The position numbers and the translations under genes are program-made. A stretch of 64,000 nucleotides of DNA from CBDCXE01 sp965223725 [NCBI: Nitrospinota bacterium] (GTDB lineage Bacteria; Nitrospinota_A; UBA7883). The notes below the pieces were generated by a model. That model did no database searches, was not told where the DNA came from, and worked only from the letters and a program-made list of their open reading frames with translations. Where the stretch lies: assembly GCA_965223725.1 (NCBI GenBank), contig CBDCXE010000006.1, positions 372,001 to 436,000 of the forward strand. Reading direction: 5' to 3'. This document shows positions 42,384-51,488 of the stretch, in pieces. Position 1 is the first letter of the stretch. Each line of letters begins with the position of its first letter.

Positions 42384-44428
42384 CAGTGGTTAATATGTTC
42401 CTCAATTTTTTTCACCAGCGCTATGTTCAACGAATGTCCACTTTCGCTGGCGGTGAATTTACCTTTGATTGGACGGCCAAGCAAATATAAATCCCCAATC
42501 AGATCGAGAATTTTATGACGCGCAGGCTCATTGGGAAACCGCAATGGTGTGTTGACTATTTTTTCGTTGTCGATAAGGATTACGTTGGAAAGTTTGCCAC
42601 CGATAGCCAGTCCGGCCTCTTCCAGCTTTTTCATATCCTTTAAAAACCCGAAGGTTCTGGCGGGTGCGATGGTGTCTCGATATTTGGAACCGGATTCATA
42701 AATATATTCATGGTCCTGCTCGCCTATGGGCGCCGGATAATTTAAATGATAATTGATGGAAAACTGATCGGCCGGCTCCACAGTAATGAATCGCCCTTCC
42801 TCCAGATCGCCCACGGTGATCGGCTCATCGATGATGATCTGTTCTAAATAATCGTTCTGCTCTTCAACACCGCCATCTTCTATAATCTGGCAAAAATCGA
42901 TGGCGGAGCCATCCATGATAGGCGCTTCATCGCCGATTTTCACCAGCAGGTTCGTGATTTTATAGCTGTGCAGCGCGGACATTATATGCTCCACAGTCTT
43001 GATGACCACTTCACCGTTGGAAAGTGTAGTCGCGTATTCCGTAGAGCGCACATTTGAAAGCTTGGCCGATACACGCCCACCAGAGCTGATGTCCCAAAAC
43101 ACGATCCCGGAGCCAGGCGGTAGAGGGGAAAGTATGATCCCGGTCTTTAATCCGGAATGCAACCCATGCCCACAAAGCACCACAGACTTTTTTAGGGTGC
43201 GATGGGGTTCTATATTCCGTCCATTTTTTACTATAGCAACCTTTCCGGTATCTTCTGGTCCATCCCTGGAGGTCGTGTCGGACAAGGTCAAGTGCTCCCC
43301 CGAAAGGCGTCTGCCATCACATGCCAATACAGCTGGTTCTATAACGTTAAACAAATCGGCAGTGTTCCCTCGCCATGGCGCCTTTGCCAGCGCCTCTACC
43401 AGGTCGCTATCCACGCAATCGACATGCTTATCATATTCCGAGCAGATATTACTCACAAAACCGGATACAATTTCCGGTATATCTTCTTTTCTCTCTCTCA
43501 GCGGAACAAGGCGATGGGTCAAATCACTGAAATATTCGATCAGCTCCATGATCAGCCCACCCTTGCCCTGGTCCAGCGCCTGCTCATCGGCGGATGCCAT
43601 AATGCGCGCGTTAAATGTGATCGGTTTTTGCCTGGTGGGGGTCGTAAAACTTCTGTTTGTAAATACTTTCCACAATTTACGCTGGCATTTAACCGAAAGT
43701 TTATCTAGCTGGTGGAAATAGATTGTCCCGTTTTTCGCTTTTTCAAATTGTGATTTTCTACGGCGTTTGAGCACTCCATTGCTTTTTATAATACCGAAAA
43801 CCAGCTTTTCAAAATTATTATCGTTCAAATAATCACATGGAACCGATATAAACGATGACGTATTTTTTGCAGACTTGTCATGGATAAGCTCGGAGGCAAA
43901 GCTCCTGCCTATACCCTGCTCTCCGTAGATAAGGGTTGGCTTATCTGACGCAGACGCTTTTTCGATGAAAGATCTTATTGCAAGCGATGCATCGGAAGGG
44001 CCCGCAAACCAACTGGCCATCGAGGCGACCCGGCCCGGCGCTTCCTTTGGCAATGATCGTTTTTTGTTGTCCAGCGCTTGGGAGACAGATTTTAATATTG
44101 TATCCAGTGAAAATGGCTTTTCGATGAAGTCAAACGCGCCCATTTTCGTCGCCTTCACGGCGGTATCGATGGCGCCATGACCACTCATCATAACCACCTC
44201 CAGGTCAGCGTCCATTTTCTTAAGTATTTCAAGGGTTTGGATGCCATCTATACCTGGAATCCAAATATCCAGGAGGACAAGGTCGGGCGTGTCGGAGCGG
44301 ATCATACGCAGGGCGGTTTCTCCATCTTCTGCCAGCGCAACGTCATATCCTTCGTCAGAAAGGATGCCTTTTAATGATCCACGGATGTTTTCCTCATCGT
44401 CAACAACCAGGATCTTCTCTTTACTCAT
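42383..44428 (-). CDS. NtrX-like receiver / degenerate AAA+ / LpxC fusion
   Basis: A 681-residue fusion. Residues 1-120 are a CheY-like receiver with the acidic pair VVDDEE, the phospho-site aspartate in LVLLDIWIPG near 54, and EKPFSL at the end. About 140-380 is an NtrC-type AAA+ domain that has lost its catalysis: Walker A reads GEQGIGRS, Walker B lacks the acidic residues (GTIYFHQLDKL) and GAFTGA is absent. From about 405 the whole of LpxC follows with the zinc and catalytic residues in VEHIMSALH, RHKILDLIGDLYLLG and SGHSLN. LpxC is the committed UDP-acyl-GlcNAc deacetylase of lipid A synthesis. No Fis domain. The NtrY-like kinase is encoded 15 bp upstream. It looks like phospho-control of LpxC. 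Confidence 0.92.
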   Translation of the reverse strand: MSKEKILVVDDEENIRGSLKGILSDEGYDVALAEDGETALRMIRSDTPDLVLLDIWIPGIDGIQTLEILKKMDADLEVVMMSGHGAIDTAVKATKMGAFDFIEKPFSLDTILKSVSQALDNKKRSLPKEAPGRVASMASWFAGPSDASLAIRSFIEKASASDKPTLIYGEQGIGRSFASELIHDKSAKNTSSFISVPCDYLNDNNFEKLVFGIIKSNGVLKRRRKSQFEKAKNGTIYFHQLDKLSVKCQRKLWKVFTNRSFTTPTRQKPITFNARIMASADEQALDQGKGGLIMELIEYFSDLTHRLVPLRERKEDIPEIVSGFVSNICSEYDKHVDCVDSDLVEALAKAPWRGNTADLFNVIEPAVLACDGRRLSGEHLTLSDTTSRDGPEDTGKVAIVKNGRNIEPHRTLKKSVVLCGHGLHSGLKTGIILSPLPPGSGIVFWDISSGGRVSAKLSNVRSTEYATTLSNGEVVIKTVEHIMSALHSYKITNLLVKIGDEAPIMDGSAIDFCQIIEDGGVEEQNDYLEQIIIDEPITVGDLEEGRFITVEPADQFSINYHLNYPAPIGEQDHEYIYESGSKYRDTIAPARTFGFLKDMKKLEEAGLAIGGKLSNVILIDNEKIVNTPLRFPNEPARHKILDLIGDLYLLGRPIKGKFTASESGHSLNIALVKKIEEHINH

Positions 44429-44443
44429 ATAGTGATTTTAGCA

Positions 44444-46780
44444 TTAATTCGTTACCAATTCGATTTTAAACAGCGAGCCTCCTCCATTGTTGTCGCTCAC
44501 TTCGATTCGTCCACCATGATCCTCGATCACCCTGCTTACAATAGAAAGTCCCAGCCCAGTGCCCTTCTCTTTGGTGGAAAAGTATGGTTTGAAGATTTTT
44601 TCTTTCACATCATCAGACATACCATGACCAGTATCGGCCACCTCCAGCAATACCATTCCCTTTTCTGTCATCATCTTTGTGCTGATAGTCAGCCGTCCGC
44701 TGCCCTCCATGGCGTCTATGGCGTTTTCAATCAGATTTATCAAAACGCTTCTTATCTGGGACGCGTCGATATTAACCAGCTCCACGGATGGGTCAAGGAT
44801 AGTTTCCACAGCTATATCCTGGCTGGTATTTTTATACAGCTTTACCACATCGAAAATAACATCATGAAGCATCACCGGCTCCTGGTTAATTTCAAGGGTA
44901 TGGGTGGCTGGCTCTTTACCTTCTGCCAGATCAGCTTCCGAACGTTTGGCGAATCGTGAAAATTTATCGACGAGGGTCTTTAGCTGGTCCACTTCCTGGA
45001 TGATGATGTTTGTAGCGTCATCGAAAACCTGTGGAAAATCATCAGCGTTTATCTCGAATTTCCGCCGGAGTCTTTGGGTGTTCAGCTGGATCGGTGTCAG
45101 TGGGTTTTTTATTTCATGGGCTATCGACCTTGCCATCTCCCGCCATGCGATAACACGCTGTGCGGCGATCAGATCGGTCACATCATCAAATACAAATACC
45201 ATCCCCATATACTGTCCTTTATGATCGGTCAGCAATGAAACACTGGTTTTCAATGTTCTCTTTTTGCCATCCACAGTGATGTTGATCTCTCTGTCGATGG
45301 TAAGGTCACCCTTTTCTATCATCTCCTTGATTACCGTTCGAATCGGCTCCAGATGTGAGCTTTGATATACCTTACGATAATTTTTCCCCCTCGATTCCGC
45401 CGCGGATATACCGAACGACTCGGCGGCTGCGTTATTTATTGTTGTTATGATCCCGGATTTATCCACAGAAACCACGCCACCGCCGATATTTTCCAATACC
45501 GCTTCGTTGTACTGTCCCCAGTGGTAAAGCTCGATATTCGATTCCGACAGTTCTTTATTGGAGCGTTCGATCTGCTCCTTGAAGCCTTTCAGGTCCAGTG
45601 TCATTTTATTAAACGATGTCACCAGCTGGCCCACCTCATCATCCTTTGTGGGGATATCAATACGAACGTCCAGGTCACCTTTGGCCACGGATTCGGTAGC
45701 TTCCGAGAGTGTCTTAAGTGGGATCGTGATACCCTTAGCCAAATAGAAACCAAACCATATGGCAGAGAACACGATCACCAGCGCCACCAATGTCAAAGTC
45801 ACCTGATATGACGCCTTGATAATTTCTTTTTTCAAGCTCAGCTGTTTGTAGTTCTGAAAAGCGTCATCGATGGAATGAACCTTTTCTATCAGCTTGCGCG
45901 AAACGATTTTGATGATGACTATCGCGCCGTTCGCCTGACCGGTAGGCATGTTCCTCGGCACCGGCGCGGCGGAGATAACATAGTTCATATCAAGCATGTC
46001 CTCTACATGCGACACGCTTTCGCCCAGCGCCACATCGGCCAGCAGGTCCGGCTTTGAATGCAGGTTGAAATCGAGCATTTCGATTTCTGGTTTCCTGGCC
46101 TGGGATATAAGCTCAAAATCGCGGTTGTACACCTGTATGATATCGACACCGAACTCATTTATCCACCATGCGGTAAGCGCGTTTAGCCGGTCCACCGACC
46201 TTTTGGTGGTCAGTTTGCGGGCGTCCACTATGCCAGAGAGATAGCGCGCATACGCCAGGGTCTCCTCCTCGGAGTTTTTGTACAGGCTTTCCGCCACATT
46301 CAGCGACTCTTGTAAGGTCTGTTCAATTTTGGCGTTGATCCATTTATCAACAGTATCGCTGATAAGCTCAGAGGCTATCAAAAACATCAAAAGCGAAGGA
46401 ATAAGGGTAAGGCCCAGAAAAGCAATGACCAGCTTGGTCTGGAACCGGGAGCCGGCAATTTTGCCTTTGCGCTCCATATACAGCTTGACCAGGTTGCGGA
46501 TCACAAGCACGGTCATCACCGCCAGGAGTATCAGGTTTAGGTTGAGCACCAGCACCACCGCTATGTTGCTGGATATTGGCGCGTCGATGCCAGAGTCTTG
46601 AAGCAGGATCGCCGAAACATTCAAAATAATGAATAGGATGACAATCACCAGGATGACGGCGCGGGTTTTCCGTTTGCGGTGTACGGTTATATCGTTCGGG
46701 TCGAGGTCATCATACTGCCCCGGCACAAACAGCCATTTGGCGAAATTGAACGCTTTCGCAAAAAACGATTTTAGAGACAT
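44444..46780 (-). CDS. ntrY: NtrY-like sensor histidine kinase
   Basis: A 778-residue kinase with several N-terminal membrane helices (about 40-115 and 130-165), a periplasmic part, another helix near 345, a HAMP (ITIPLKTLSEATESVAKGDLDVR), a PAS domain (about 430-540) and the HisKA box SIAHEIKNPLTPIQLNTQRL near 562. The HATPase part has NLIENAIDAM, DTGHGMS and GTGLGLSIVSRV. It is the usual sensor of the NtrYX pair, whose response regulator here is replaced by the LpxC fusion 15 bp downstream. Confidence 0.92.
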   Translation of the reverse strand: MSLKSFFAKAFNFAKWLFVPGQYDDLDPNDITVHRKRKTRAVILVIVILFIILNVSAILLQDSGIDAPISSNIAVVLVLNLNLILLAVMTVLVIRNLVKLYMERKGKIAGSRFQTKLVIAFLGLTLIPSLLMFLIASELISDTVDKWINAKIEQTLQESLNVAESLYKNSEEETLAYARYLSGIVDARKLTTKRSVDRLNALTAWWINEFGVDIIQVYNRDFELISQARKPEIEMLDFNLHSKPDLLADVALGESVSHVEDMLDMNYVISAAPVPRNMPTGQANGAIVIIKIVSRKLIEKVHSIDDAFQNYKQLSLKKEIIKASYQVTLTLVALVIVFSAIWFGFYLAKGITIPLKTLSEATESVAKGDLDVRIDIPTKDDEVGQLVTSFNKMTLDLKGFKEQIERSNKELSESNIELYHWGQYNEAVLENIGGGVVSVDKSGIITTINNAAAESFGISAAESRGKNYRKVYQSSHLEPIRTVIKEMIEKGDLTIDREINITVDGKKRTLKTSVSLLTDHKGQYMGMVFVFDDVTDLIAAQRVIAWREMARSIAHEIKNPLTPIQLNTQRLRRKFEINADDFPQVFDDATNIIIQEVDQLKTLVDKFSRFAKRSEADLAEGKEPATHTLEINQEPVMLHDVIFDVVKLYKNTSQDIAVETILDPSVELVNIDASQIRSVLINLIENAIDAMEGSGRLTISTKMMTEKGMVLLEVADTGHGMSDDVKEKIFKPYFSTKEKGTGLGLSIVSRVIEDHGGRIEVSDNNGGGSLFKIELVTN

Positions 46781-46799
46781 GGCAAAACTACCAGGTTTA

Positions 46800-47597
46800 T
46801 TATTCGCTTACCTGTGTGGCCTTTGTCGCCGGGCCACTTTCCCCTGTTCCGTTTATTGTAAATATGGTTGAGCTGGTCCAATCCGTATCAAAATCAAGGA
46901 GCGCTATAAAAAACAGGATATAGTTGAACGGTGGAATCAGCTTTATCGATTTCATGGTGCACTTTACGCGATAGTAGTAACGTCCCGATTTATCCAGCTC
47001 TTCCGTGGAGGTGACCATCACGTTCTCCAGGCTCATCATCCACTTTTCAACCTCTTTTTGCTCTTTAAAGATTAACGGCTCCATCACAGTGGGATTCTTT
47101 TTCTCCTGGTTGTCTTCCAACGTTTGCTCACCCGGCTTATCATTCGTCGCTTTCTCTGCTTCTTCGCTATTATTGCCATCTTCCATGTTTCCCGACTTTT
47201 CCGGTTCTTTATAGTTTACAGCTTCCATCTCGGTTGTAAAATTAATATCTTCTTCATCGTCCGCCTGCTTCTCCCATGTCTGGTATTCCTGCGTAAGGGT
47301 GTCCAGCTTTACCATTTTCTTTACATAAATCCTTCGGATCTTCTCATCCCATATCAATGCCCTGTCCCGCTTTAGCTCTATTGTATATGTAAAAACCAAA
47401 GGAGCGCCGCTGGCTATGTTTTCCCTGATTTCTTGCGTGAAGGCGCCTTTTACCTTTGCCGACAATGCAAGCTGTTCCTCGGTTCCGGTATTCACTACAT
47501 TGAGCACATACGCATCGTAAGCCAAAACAGACTTTGGGTATATGATCACCGTAACCAGCGCCATAAGCAGAAACAGCTTAAAAATGTTGTGTATCAT
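46800..47597 (-). CDS. DUF4390 protein with an acidic insertion
   Basis: A 265-residue protein with a signal peptide (cleavage after SVLA). DUF4390 strands are seen at LNVVNTGTEEQLALSAKVKG, GAPLVFTYTIELKR and GRYYYRVKCTMKSIKLIPPFN. Between about 105 and 165 there is a glutamate-rich, low-complexity insertion that most members lack. DUF4390 genes commonly precede ntrY, as here (19-bp gap). Unknown periplasmic role, perhaps sensing for NtrY. Confidence 0.82.
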   Translation of the reverse strand: MIHNIFKLFLLMALVTVIIYPKSVLAYDAYVLNVVNTGTEEQLALSAKVKGAFTQEIRENIASGAPLVFTYTIELKRDRALIWDEKIRRIYVKKMVKLDTLTQEYQTWEKQADDEEDINFTTEMEAVNYKEPEKSGNMEDGNNSEEAEKATNDKPGEQTLEDNQEKKNPTVMEPLIFKEQKEVEKWMMSLENVMVTSTEELDKSGRYYYRVKCTMKSIKLIPPFNYILFFIALLDFDTDWTSSTIFTINGTGESGPATKATQVSE

Positions 47598-47603
47598 GAT
47601 CGA

Positions 47604-49802
47604 TTATGGCTTTCTGACCGGTTTAAACGCCAGCATAGCCAATGGCGGCACTACCACACTTATAGAATTCGGCCAATCTCCTGATGATACAGTCTCCGCC
47701 ATAACACCCCCCGCATTTCCCATGTTTGATCCGTAATATATCTCAGAGTCAGAGTTGATAACTTCTTCATAATAGCAAAGTTCCGGGGCGCCTACCTTGT
47801 AATTGAATTTTGGCGCTGGCGTGAAGTTGAAAACGAATATCATATAGTCTTCTGGGTCTTTCCCCTTGCGCCGAAAGGAGACTATGGACGACTCTGTATC
47901 ATGGAAATCTATCCACTCGAACCCTTCATGGGAAAAGTCGTTATCCCACATACATTTGCTATCCAGATACATGCCGCCCAGGTTCTGCATATAAACCTGC
48001 AACCGGGCGTGGGGCGCATGCTTCAACAGATCCCATTCTATGGATTCATCGAAGTTCCATTCGTTCCTCTGGCCAAAATCGCTACCCTGAAACAGTAGCT
48101 TTTTACCTGGGTGGGCGAACATGTAACCATACAACAGACGGACCGTGGCAAACTTTTGCCATTCGTCGCCCGGTATCTTCTCTATGATCGACCGCTTCCC
48201 ATACACTACCTCATCATGGCTCAGCGGCAAGACAAAGTTCTCATGGAATGCATACAACATGGCAAAGGTCAGGTTGTTGTGATGATACTTCCGGTGCACA
48301 GGGTCCTTGCTGACATATTCCAGGATATCGTGCATCCAGCCCATGTTCCACTTCATGGTAAACCCGAGCCCGCCCAGGTAAACAGGACGCGAAACGCCGG
48401 GCCATGATGTGGACTCCTCGGCAATGGTGAGGACCCCTGGGTATTTTTCATGTATTACTGTGTTCAGCCGTTTAAGGAATTCAATCGCCTCCAGGTTTTC
48501 ATTGCCGCCGAACTCGTTCGGTATCCACTCTCCCTCCTCCCTGGAATAATCGAGGTAGAGCATGGAAGCCACCGCGTCCACCCGTATGCCATCTATATGA
48601 TATTCATCCAGCCAGAACAGGGCGGATGAGAGAAGGAAGTTGCCCACCTCACGCCTGCCGAAATTAAAGATCAGCGTCCCCCAATCCTTATGTTCACCCA
48701 TGCGCCAGTCTTCATGCTCATACAATGCTGTGCCATCGAATCGGCGCAGCCCAAAATCATCCTTCGGGAAATGGGCGGGCACCCAATCGATAATTAGGCC
48801 AATATTATGATTATGCAAAAAATCGACGAAATATTTGAAATCGTCCGGTGTCCCGAACCGCGATGTGGGGCAAAAATATCCGGTCACTTGATATCCCCAC
48901 GACGGGTCATATGGATATTCGCCTATCGGCATAAGCTGGATATGGGTATAGCTTTGCTGCTTGCAATATTCCACCAGCAATGGAGCCAACTCCCGGTATG
49001 GTATCCAGCCGTTGTCAGCCGGGTTCCTGGCCCACGAGCCCAGATGGACTTCGTAAATGTTCAATGGCCGATCGAGCAGTTCGCCTTCACGCCTCTCCTT
49101 CATCCATGCCGCGTCATCCCACTCATAGCTGGCCATATCCCACACTACACTGGCCGATTTTGGCCTCAGCTCGCTGGCGTATGCGTATGGGTCCGCCTTG
49201 TCGAAAACATCGCCGCCCCACGATTTAATCTCGAATTTATAAAGCTCGTAGAGTTCGAGGCCTGGAATAAAAATTTCCCATATACCAGAACTGCCCATCA
49301 TCCTCATCGGATACCGTCTGCCGTCCCATTGACAAAACTGCCCCACCACCGAAACACGACGCGCGTTGGGTGCCCAAACAGCGAACCGGACACCGGTTGC
49401 CCCGTCGATTTCCACCAGATGCGCCCCCAGCTTTTTATGGATTTCGTGATGGGCGCCTTCATTAAACAGATAGACATCCATCTCGCCCAGCGATGGCAGA
49501 AAGCAGTATGGATCGCGGGTGATGGTATGCTCGCCTTTGTAGGTGACTATGTGCAAATCATATGCGAACAGTCCGCGGGATGGAATCGTAACTTCAAAAA
49601 ATCCATCATCGTCTATCCTTTCCATCGGATAGCGCAGGTCACGGTCATGGATATCTATCGCCGATATTTCCGCCGCTTCCGGAACGAACGCGCGTATAGA
49701 CACACCCTCGGCAACAGTATGTATTCCTAATACAGAGAACGGGTCGCCATGATCACTGTTCCGGATCAAATCGATGGCGGCCTTGTCCACAGTCGGTTTC
49801 AT
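47604..49802 (-). CDS. glgB: 1,4-alpha-glucan branching enzyme
   Basis: A 732-residue GH13 branching enzyme. N-terminal CBM48-type modules (about 1-215) precede the catalytic barrel. The catalytic residues lie in DGIRVDAVASMLYLDYSR (nucleophile aspartate) and LTIAEESTSWP (acid glutamate), with LSHDEVVYGKRS closing the site. It makes alpha-1,6 branches in glycogen. It stands only 6 bp before the DUF4390 gene; no other glycogen genes are in the window. Confidence 0.95.
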   Translation of the reverse strand: MKPTVDKAAIDLIRNSDHGDPFSVLGIHTVAEGVSIRAFVPEAAEISAIDIHDRDLRYPMERIDDDGFFEVTIPSRGLFAYDLHIVTYKGEHTITRDPYCFLPSLGEMDVYLFNEGAHHEIHKKLGAHLVEIDGATGVRFAVWAPNARRVSVVGQFCQWDGRRYPMRMMGSSGIWEIFIPGLELYELYKFEIKSWGGDVFDKADPYAYASELRPKSASVVWDMASYEWDDAAWMKERREGELLDRPLNIYEVHLGSWARNPADNGWIPYRELAPLLVEYCKQQSYTHIQLMPIGEYPYDPSWGYQVTGYFCPTSRFGTPDDFKYFVDFLHNHNIGLIIDWVPAHFPKDDFGLRRFDGTALYEHEDWRMGEHKDWGTLIFNFGRREVGNFLLSSALFWLDEYHIDGIRVDAVASMLYLDYSREEGEWIPNEFGGNENLEAIEFLKRLNTVIHEKYPGVLTIAEESTSWPGVSRPVYLGGLGFTMKWNMGWMHDILEYVSKDPVHRKYHHNNLTFAMLYAFHENFVLPLSHDEVVYGKRSIIEKIPGDEWQKFATVRLLYGYMFAHPGKKLLFQGSDFGQRNEWNFDESIEWDLLKHAPHARLQVYMQNLGGMYLDSKCMWDNDFSHEGFEWIDFHDTESSIVSFRRKGKDPEDYMIFVFNFTPAPKFNYKVGAPELCYYEEVINSDSEIYYGSNMGNAGGVMAETVSSGDWPNSISVVVPPLAMLAFKPVRKP

Positions 49803-49992
49803 TCAGTTTCACTTATTTGATTTATTGCAAGTATTAGCGCAGTATACGCCAAGCTGGACAGAATAACGCTTCAACAGTATACCATTACCGCTGGTGATGT
49901 ATAATTACTTCTGGATAGCCAATGAACTGGCGCAAATTCGTCGGGCAATCAAACTGCCGGACCACATGGAACTTTACAATAAAATTGCTGTT

Positions 49993-50769
49993 ATGAAAAA
50001 TTATTTGCTGACCATCGATGTGGGCAATACACAAATCGTCATCGGTGTATACAAAGAGCGCAAACTTAAGGCGCACTGGAGGCTCGACACCAAGGCCCGG
50101 CGCACAGAAGACGAGCTGACCATCATGGTCAGCCAGCTGTTTCGCCTGGCCGATATCGGTATGGATATGGTCTCTGGTGTGGCCATCTGCTGTGTTGTCC
50201 CTCCCCTCACGCCGATGCTCATCCAGTTTTGCAAAAAGGCTTTCGACCTGGCGCCGCTCGTTGTCGGCCCCGGCATAAAAACCGGCATCCCCATCGATAT
50301 GGATGACCCCAGGGAGGTGGGCGCAGACAGGATCGCCAACGCCGCGGGCGGGTTGCTGCTATACGATCCGCCTTTGATAGTGGTCGACTTTGGCACAGCT
50401 ATCACCATCGATGCAATATCGGAAAGTTCGGAGTATAAAGGAGGCGTTATAGTGCCCGGTCTGTCGCTGTCGCTGAACGCCTTGTACCATAACGCGGCCA
50501 GACTGCCGAAGGTGGAGCTGGCGGAGCCGCCTTCTGTGATAGGGCGGAATACTATCCACTCCATGCAATCGGGCGCATACTATGGATATGTATCGCTGGT
50601 TGATGGTATCGTAAAGAGGATGAAACCGGAGCTGGGTGATAACGCGACGGTTATTGCAACCGGCGGAGAAGTCGGCATGCTGGCCAACGCATCCGAAACT
50701 ATTGAACATGTGGAAGAGAACCTGACGCTGGAAGGGCTACGCGCAATTTATGAACTAAGTGGACGCTGA
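49993..50769 (+). CDS. coaX: type III pantothenate kinase
   Basis: A 258-residue ASKHA kinase that phosphorylates pantothenate at the start of CoA synthesis. Motifs: LTIDVGNTQIVIG at the N-terminus, PREVGADRIANAAGG near 105, IVVDFGTAITID near 125, and IATGGEVGMLA near 220. I start at ATG 49993 to give the family length; a longer frame back to 49894 adds 33 residues without homology. It works with coaBC elsewhere in the window. Next gene is 34 bp downstream. Confidence 0.95.
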   Translation: MKNYLLTIDVGNTQIVIGVYKERKLKAHWRLDTKARRTEDELTIMVSQLFRLADIGMDMVSGVAICCVVPPLTPMLIQFCKKAFDLAPLVVGPGIKTGIPIDMDDPREVGADRIANAAGGLLLYDPPLIVVDFGTAITIDAISESSEYKGGVIVPGLSLSLNALYHNAARLPKVELAEPPSVIGRNTIHSMQSGAYYGYVSLVDGIVKRMKPELGDNATVIATGGEVGMLANASETIEHVEENLTLEGLRAIYELSGR

Positions 50770-50803
50770 CCAGCAGCGCCTGCCATAAGCAAACTGGCGA
50801 TAA

Positions 50804-51481
50804 ATGATGAAAGTTAAAATCTGCGGCCAGACATCAGTCAAGGATTGTGAAGCCTCCTTGCGACTGGGAGCCGATTATTTGGGCGTGGTGGTCGATGTAG
50901 ACTGGTCGGACCGTTCCCTCAGTGTAAAAGAGGCAGCGCCGATATTTGATGCGTTTCGGTCGGTCACATTTCTGTTAACTTTTAACATCGAAGGTATTGA
51001 TAGGCTCGTCGCGATTGCGTCGATGCTTGATCCTTACGCGATCCAGCTTACCGGCCAGGAATCTGCTGATTACGTTAGCCGGCTCAAACAGGGTATAGGA
51101 TGCCCGGTTTTCAAATCGATCCATCTCACCCCGGAAGGTGAAAATAGCGCAGATGCAGATTCTGTATTGGAGCTGATGGAAAAATATCGATCGGCGCAGG
51201 TGGACGGGTTTATCCTGGACACAATGGCCAAGGGCAAGTTTGGCGGGACCGGCGTGAAAAACGATTGGAATACAGCGGGCGAAATCGCAACCAGGTCGCC
51301 CGGTTCTGTTTTTCTGGCGGGCGGAATCGATCCCGGCAATGTTGGCGCTGCTATAAATGTGCCTGGGATATTTGGTGTTGACCTTGCCAGCGGTGTGGAA
51401 TCCTCCAAAGGCGTAAAATCGGAAACCAAAATCAAAGCCTTGTTCGACGCTATTCAAAGCGGAAAAAATATTTATACATAA
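50804..51481 (+). CDS. trpF: phosphoribosylanthranilate isomerase-like protein
   Basis: A 225-residue TIM-barrel protein of the TrpF family: KVKICGQTSVKDCEASLRLGADYLG at the start (active-site cysteine), FILDTMAKGKFGGTGVKNDWN, and LAGGIDPGNVGAAI, then VDLASGVESSKGVKS near the end. It catalyses the Amadori step of tryptophan synthesis. No other trp gene is nearby, and the catalytic region is less standard than usual, so a TrpF-like enzyme with another substrate is possible. Confidence 0.75.
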   Translation: MMKVKICGQTSVKDCEASLRLGADYLGVVVDVDWSDRSLSVKEAAPIFDAFRSVTFLLTFNIEGIDRLVAIASMLDPYAIQLTGQESADYVSRLKQGIGCPVFKSIHLTPEGENSADADSVLELMEKYRSAQVDGFILDTMAKGKFGGTGVKNDWNTAGEIATRSPGSVFLAGGIDPGNVGAAINVPGIFGVDLASGVESSKGVKSETKIKALFDAIQSGKNIYT

Positions 51482-51488
51482 ATATCTT

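Noticed and set aside
48807-49730. 307-codon frame opposite glgB
   Set aside because: Shadow of the GH13 gene; no recognisable domain.
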